NCBI GenBank assembly: GCA_016282255.1
Contig: JAEEKE010000132.1
Span: forward strand, 1 to 33,309
Length of the DNA: 33,309 nucleotides
Reading direction: 5' to 3'
Origin: Bacillota bacterium
GTDB taxonomy: Bacteria; Bacillota; Clostridia; Christensenellales; CAG-138
The notes beneath the pieces are model-generated. The model ran no database searches, was not told the origin of the DNA, and saw nothing but the letters and a program-made list of their open reading frames with translations. This document shows, in pieces, positions 30,963 to 33,309 of this stretch. The first letter of the stretch is position 1. Each line of letters opens with the position of its first letter. A program made the position numbers and the translations under genes.

Positions 30963-31003
30963 CATGCTCGGGGGCTGACGGCATTGCGCAACCCCCGGGC
31001 ATG
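30963..31003. promoter_or_regulatory. 12-bp inverted repeat around the -35 of the VYAGP operon promoter
   Basis: CATGCTCGGGGG (30963-30974) and CCCCCGGGCATG (30992-31003) pair with one G-T wobble. The right arm fills the spacer of the predicted promoter, a usual place for a repressor operator. It could instead be a hairpin. Confidence 0.5.
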
Positions 31004-31019
31004 TGATAAAATAAATATA
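30984..31019 (+). promoter_or_regulatory. promoter of the VYAGP-repeat/radical SAM operon
   Basis: On the plus strand, -35 TTGCGC (30984-30989), a 17-base spacer and -10 TAAAAT (31007-31012), giving a leader of about 50 bases. Confidence 0.55.
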
Positions 31020-31071
31020 TCTATCGGATAATTACGCGCTGAAGCGATCATTTCGATGAGGAGGCATTACC

Positions 31072-32076
31072 ATGAACGACAAGCGACCCACCATGCGTCT
31101 GCTCTACGGCGCGCCGACGATCAGGCGCGGGACGAGCGACGATAAAACCGAAAAGAAGCCGGATCCCGGCGCGGTCAAGCGCCCCGAAAGGCCCGGCAGG
31201 AAGCCCTACCCCGAATTCTTTGAGGAGAAGGAGACCGACCCGAACGAGATCGTCGACGTATATGCCGGCCCCGGCATGATGGGCGAGATCGGCGGCGAAT
31301 ACCCCGACGCAGAGGATGAGGAGGAGTCCCCCCGCCGCACCCCGCGGATGAACAAGGTGTATGCGGGCCCCGGAATGATGGGTCCCCGCCGCCCCGCGGC
31401 CGAAGCGGTCTATGCCGCGCCCGGGTTCAATAAAAAGGCGAAACGGACGGAGACGGCCGCGGTGTACGCCGGGCTGGAATACTTCGGCATTGACGAGGGC
31501 GACAGGACTCCGATCGAGGCCGTTTACGCGGGTCCCGACTATTTCGGCGAGGAGTCCGGGACCGATCCCACCCCGATAGCGCCGGTCTACGCCGGGCCGG
31601 AGTACTTCGGCATCGGAGACAAAGCTAAAGAAAAAGCGGCGTTCGAGGGCGTTTACGCGGGCCCCGAGCCGCAGCAGCCGTCCATGATGCTGGTCTATGC
31701 CGGGCCGGAGTATTTCGCGAACAGGCCGATAGGAGGTCCCGCGGACTTCCCCGCGCCCGACGTGCGTTTCTGCCCCAGGTGCGGCGCGATGAATAAGCAG
31801 AATGCGAAGTTCTGCACGGAATGCGGCACGGTACTGCAGCCCGAGGAGCCGCAGCCGGAGCCCGAGGCGAAGCGGTTCTACTGCCATGAATGCGGCGCGG
31901 CGGTCGCGGAGGATATGCCCGCCTGCCCCTGCTGCGGCGCCAAAAGGGACGTGCCGGGCGAAACGAAGGTGTTCGAGGCCGTGCGCGAGCCCGAGAAGCC
32001 GGCGGCGCCCGTCAAGCGCGGGTTCTTAAGAAGGCTCTTCGCCAAGAGGACCGGGATCGACAGGGAAGAGAAATGA
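31072..32076 (+). CDS. VYAGP-repeat protein with two C-terminal zinc ribbons (candidate radical SAM substrate)
   Basis: The 334-residue protein starts at an ATG with GGAGG seven bases upstream. It carries eight copies of a VYAGP-type motif, at residues 63, 96, 113 (VYAAP), 131 (VYAGL), 151, 172, 194 and 208, several extended as VYAGPEYFG or VYAGPGMMG, plus a diverged LLYGAP at 10-15. The repeats are set in charged, Pro-rich, probably disordered linkers 14-33 residues apart. Two zinc ribbons follow (Cys234/237/248/251 and Cys271/274/285/288), then a basic tail. No signal peptide or membrane segment is seen. The stop overlaps the radical SAM start (ATGA). I do not recognise the family; a multi-core substrate or scaffold for the next enzyme is inferred from the coupling and the repeats. 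Confidence 0.88.
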   Translation: MNDKRPTMRLLYGAPTIRRGTSDDKTEKKPDPGAVKRPERPGRKPYPEFFEEKETDPNEIVDVYAGPGMMGEIGGEYPDAEDEEESPRRTPRMNKVYAGPGMMGPRRPAAEAVYAAPGFNKKAKRTETAAVYAGLEYFGIDEGDRTPIEAVYAGPDYFGEESGTDPTPIAPVYAGPEYFGIGDKAKEKAAFEGVYAGPEPQQPSMMLVYAGPEYFANRPIGGPADFPAPDVRFCPRCGAMNKQNAKFCTECGTVLQPEEPQPEPEAKRFYCHECGAAVAEDMPACPCCGAKRDVPGETKVFEAVREPEKPAAPVKRGFLRRLFAKRTGIDREEK

Positions 32077-33095
32077 TAAAGTATAAGCTGCGCTCCTGCG
32101 TTTGGGAGATCACGCTCGCCTGCTGCTTCTCCTGCAAATACTGCGGCTCCCGTGCCGGAAGGGCGAGGGAGAACGAGCTGACGACCGAGGAATGCCTCTC
32201 CGTGGCGGATCAGCTCGCGGCCATGGGCTGCCGAAGGGTATCGATGATCGGCGGCGAGGTATTCATGCGGCCCGACTGGGCAAGGATCGTGGACCGGCTG
32301 ACCGGCTACGGCATCCGCGTGGCGATCATCACCAACGGCTTCCTGTTCCGCCCCGAGCATATCGAAGCGCTGAAAAAGATCAGCGTGGAGTCGGTCGCCG
32401 TGTCGATCGACGGCACGGAGGCGGTGCACGACAAATACCGGCAGGAGGGGAGCTTCCGCCGGGCGCTCGGCGCGCTTGAAAAGCTGCGCGGGAACGGCAT
32501 CCCGGCCACGGTCATAACCACGCTCAACGCCGAGAACGCGCATCTGCTGGACGAGATGTACGAGGCGCTGAAGGACAGCGGCATCTACGCCTGGCAGCTG
32601 CAGGCCTGCTCGCCGATGGGCAACGCGTCCGAAGGCGGCGTCGATTTCCGCTTCGATCCGAGGATACCGATCCGCTTCGTTGAAAAGCACTTGGACGACG
32701 CGCCGTTCCCGATCGGCGTAGCGGACAATATCGGCTATTTCACCGAGGGCGAGGGGTCGCTGCGCGGCAACAAGAGCGGCAGGGCGTATTACACCGGCTG
32801 CCGCGCGGGGCTCAGCTCGATCGGCATCGACAGCGTCGGCAACGTGCGCGGCTGCGAATCGATGTATGACGAGCGCTTCAACGAGGGCAACCTCAGGGAG
32901 AAGTCCCTGCGCGAGATCTGGGAGGCCCCCGGCGCCTTCGCCTACAACCGCGGCTTCGACCGCTCGATGCTGACCGGCGCGTGCGCGGGATGCGAATACG
33001 GCCCCTGGTGCGCGGGCGGCTGCCGCTCCTATAACTGGTTCGTGCACGAAAAGCTTTACGAAGCGCCGTTCTGCGCGCGGAATATAAAGGAATGA
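32073..33095 (+). CDS. radical SAM/SPASM-domain enzyme
   Basis: The chosen ATG at 32073 overlaps the upstream stop (ATGA) and has GGGAAG just before it; the open frame further upstream only shadows the neighbour. The 340-residue enzyme has the radical SAM motif C-x3-C-x2-C (Cys17, Cys21, Cys24), MIGGEVFMRPD (GGE motif), ITNGFL and SVAVSIDGTEAVHDKYR. It ends in a full seven-cysteine SPASM domain: Cys243, Cys261 (with G-x4-C), Cys304-x2-Cys307-x5-Cys313-x3-Cys317, and Cys334. SPASM enzymes bind auxiliary iron-sulfur clusters and mostly modify ribosomal peptides (thioether or carbon-carbon links) or proteins. The adjacent VYAGP-repeat protein is the obvious candidate substrate, but that is inferred. 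No separate RRE domain is seen. Confidence 0.93.
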   Translation: MIKYKLRSCVWEITLACCFSCKYCGSRAGRARENELTTEECLSVADQLAAMGCRRVSMIGGEVFMRPDWARIVDRLTGYGIRVAIITNGFLFRPEHIEALKKISVESVAVSIDGTEAVHDKYRQEGSFRRALGALEKLRGNGIPATVITTLNAENAHLLDEMYEALKDSGIYAWQLQACSPMGNASEGGVDFRFDPRIPIRFVEKHLDDAPFPIGVADNIGYFTEGEGSLRGNKSGRAYYTGCRAGLSSIGIDSVGNVRGCESMYDERFNEGNLREKSLREIWEAPGAFAYNRGFDRSMLTGACAGCEYGPWCAGGCRSYNWFVHEKLYEAPFCARNIKE

Positions 33096-33096
33096 T

Positions 33097-33309
33097 ATGG
33101 GCGGAGAGATCGTTTCGGCCGTCATCTTCGGCATAGTCGCGTCGATAATGCTGACGATCGGCATTTCGCAGTACACGGCGAAAAAGCCGGTGACGTTCTA
33201 TTCCGGCGAGAAGGCGCTCCCGCCGGAGAAGCTGACCTCGGTGGAGGGCTGGAACCGCGCGCACGGCAGGCTGTGGATCGCCTACGGCGCGGTCATCCTG
33301 CTCGGGACC
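33097..33309 (+). CDS. membrane protein, 3' end outside the window
   Basis: Seventy-one codons are visible from an ATG at 33097, with AAAGGA five bases upstream and only one base after the radical SAM stop. The product begins MGGEIVSAVIFGIVASIMLT (a membrane helix), then a short soluble loop (KKPVTFYSGEKALPPEKL and GWNRAHGRLW), and enters a second helix where the window ends. The pattern recalls small two- or three-helix proteins of the DUF3784 type, but I cannot assign it firmly. Its position makes it the third gene of the VYAGP/radical SAM operon. Confidence 0.75.
   Translation, partial: MGGEIVSAVIFGIVASIMLTIGISQYTAKKPVTFYSGEKALPPEKLTSVEGWNRAHGRLWIAYGAVILLGT

Noticed and set aside
31890..32072. 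Upstream extension of the radical SAM gene
   Set aside because: It overlaps the zinc-ribbon coding region in another frame and is Arg/Gly-rich; the ATG at 32073 gives the usual ATGA coupling.
31878..33176. 432-residue open frame opposite the radical SAM gene
   Set aside because: Antisense shadow of a gene with clear radical SAM and SPASM motifs.

Overview
The window reads as chromosomal DNA from an anaerobic gut- or rumen-type Clostridia (Firmicutes). Supporting signs are the rpmH-rnpA-yidD-yidC-jag-mnmE cluster in Firmicutes style (jag present, a YidC without the long N-terminal domain of Gram-negative YidC), type III glutamine synthetase, two secreted proteins ending in type I dockerins, many TTG/GTG starts with strong AGGAGG sites, and SpoIIE/STAS partner-switching genes. 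Most of the window is GC-rich by eye; roughly 17.5-22 kb is clearly more AT-rich. No plasmid, phage, IS or CRISPR genes were seen. Species cannot be named from the sequence alone.

Layout. 0.2-3.6 kb (+): two secreted dockerin proteins, one with leucine-rich repeats and one with GLUG-type repeats, whose last 137 bp are identical, followed by a clear terminator. 3.66-3.88 kb: a non-coding repeat-like stretch. 3.9-11.1 kb (-): a small membrane protein, an orphan dicluster ferredoxin and branching enzyme GlgB (with its own promoter), downstream of mnmE, jag, yidC, yidD, rnpA and rpmH; a near-consensus promoter precedes rpmH. 11.3-13.8 kb (-): a coupled operon of an HD-domain alarmone-hydrolase-like protein, a CatA-like acyltransferase and a fused AlkD-like/NUDIX protein. 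13.9-16.7 kb (-): GlnN and an iron-sulfur-type flavoprotein. 16.9-17.4 kb (-): a YgjV-like membrane protein. 17.5-25.3 kb (-): a surface-glycan cluster in transcription order GT2, polysaccharide pyruvyl transferase, FrhB-like protein, GT2, Stealth phosphotransferase, TagF-like transferase and acyltransferase-3; its promoter-distal half is AT-rich and looks acquired.

25.6-29.4 kb (+): a two-gene signalling unit. A dCache-HAMP-SpoIIE membrane phosphatase is coupled to a single protein that joins STAS, an APH/kinase-like domain and an RsbW-like ATPase. 29.5-30.1 kb (-): a small multi-pass membrane protein. 30.2-30.84 kb: a dense array of palindromic and tandem modules built around the 3' end of a tRNA-Leu(GAG) gene. 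31.07 kb to the right edge (+): an operon encoding a protein with eight VYAGP-type repeats and two zinc ribbons, a radical SAM/SPASM enzyme overlapping it by 4 nt, and a membrane protein cut by the window edge.

The two best candidates for an undescribed system are the VYAGP-repeat/radical-SAM operon at the right end, which has the layout of a multi-core RiPP-like modification system, and the STAS-kinase-ATPase fusion with its cognate phosphatase. Both functional readings are inference from domain content and gene coupling.
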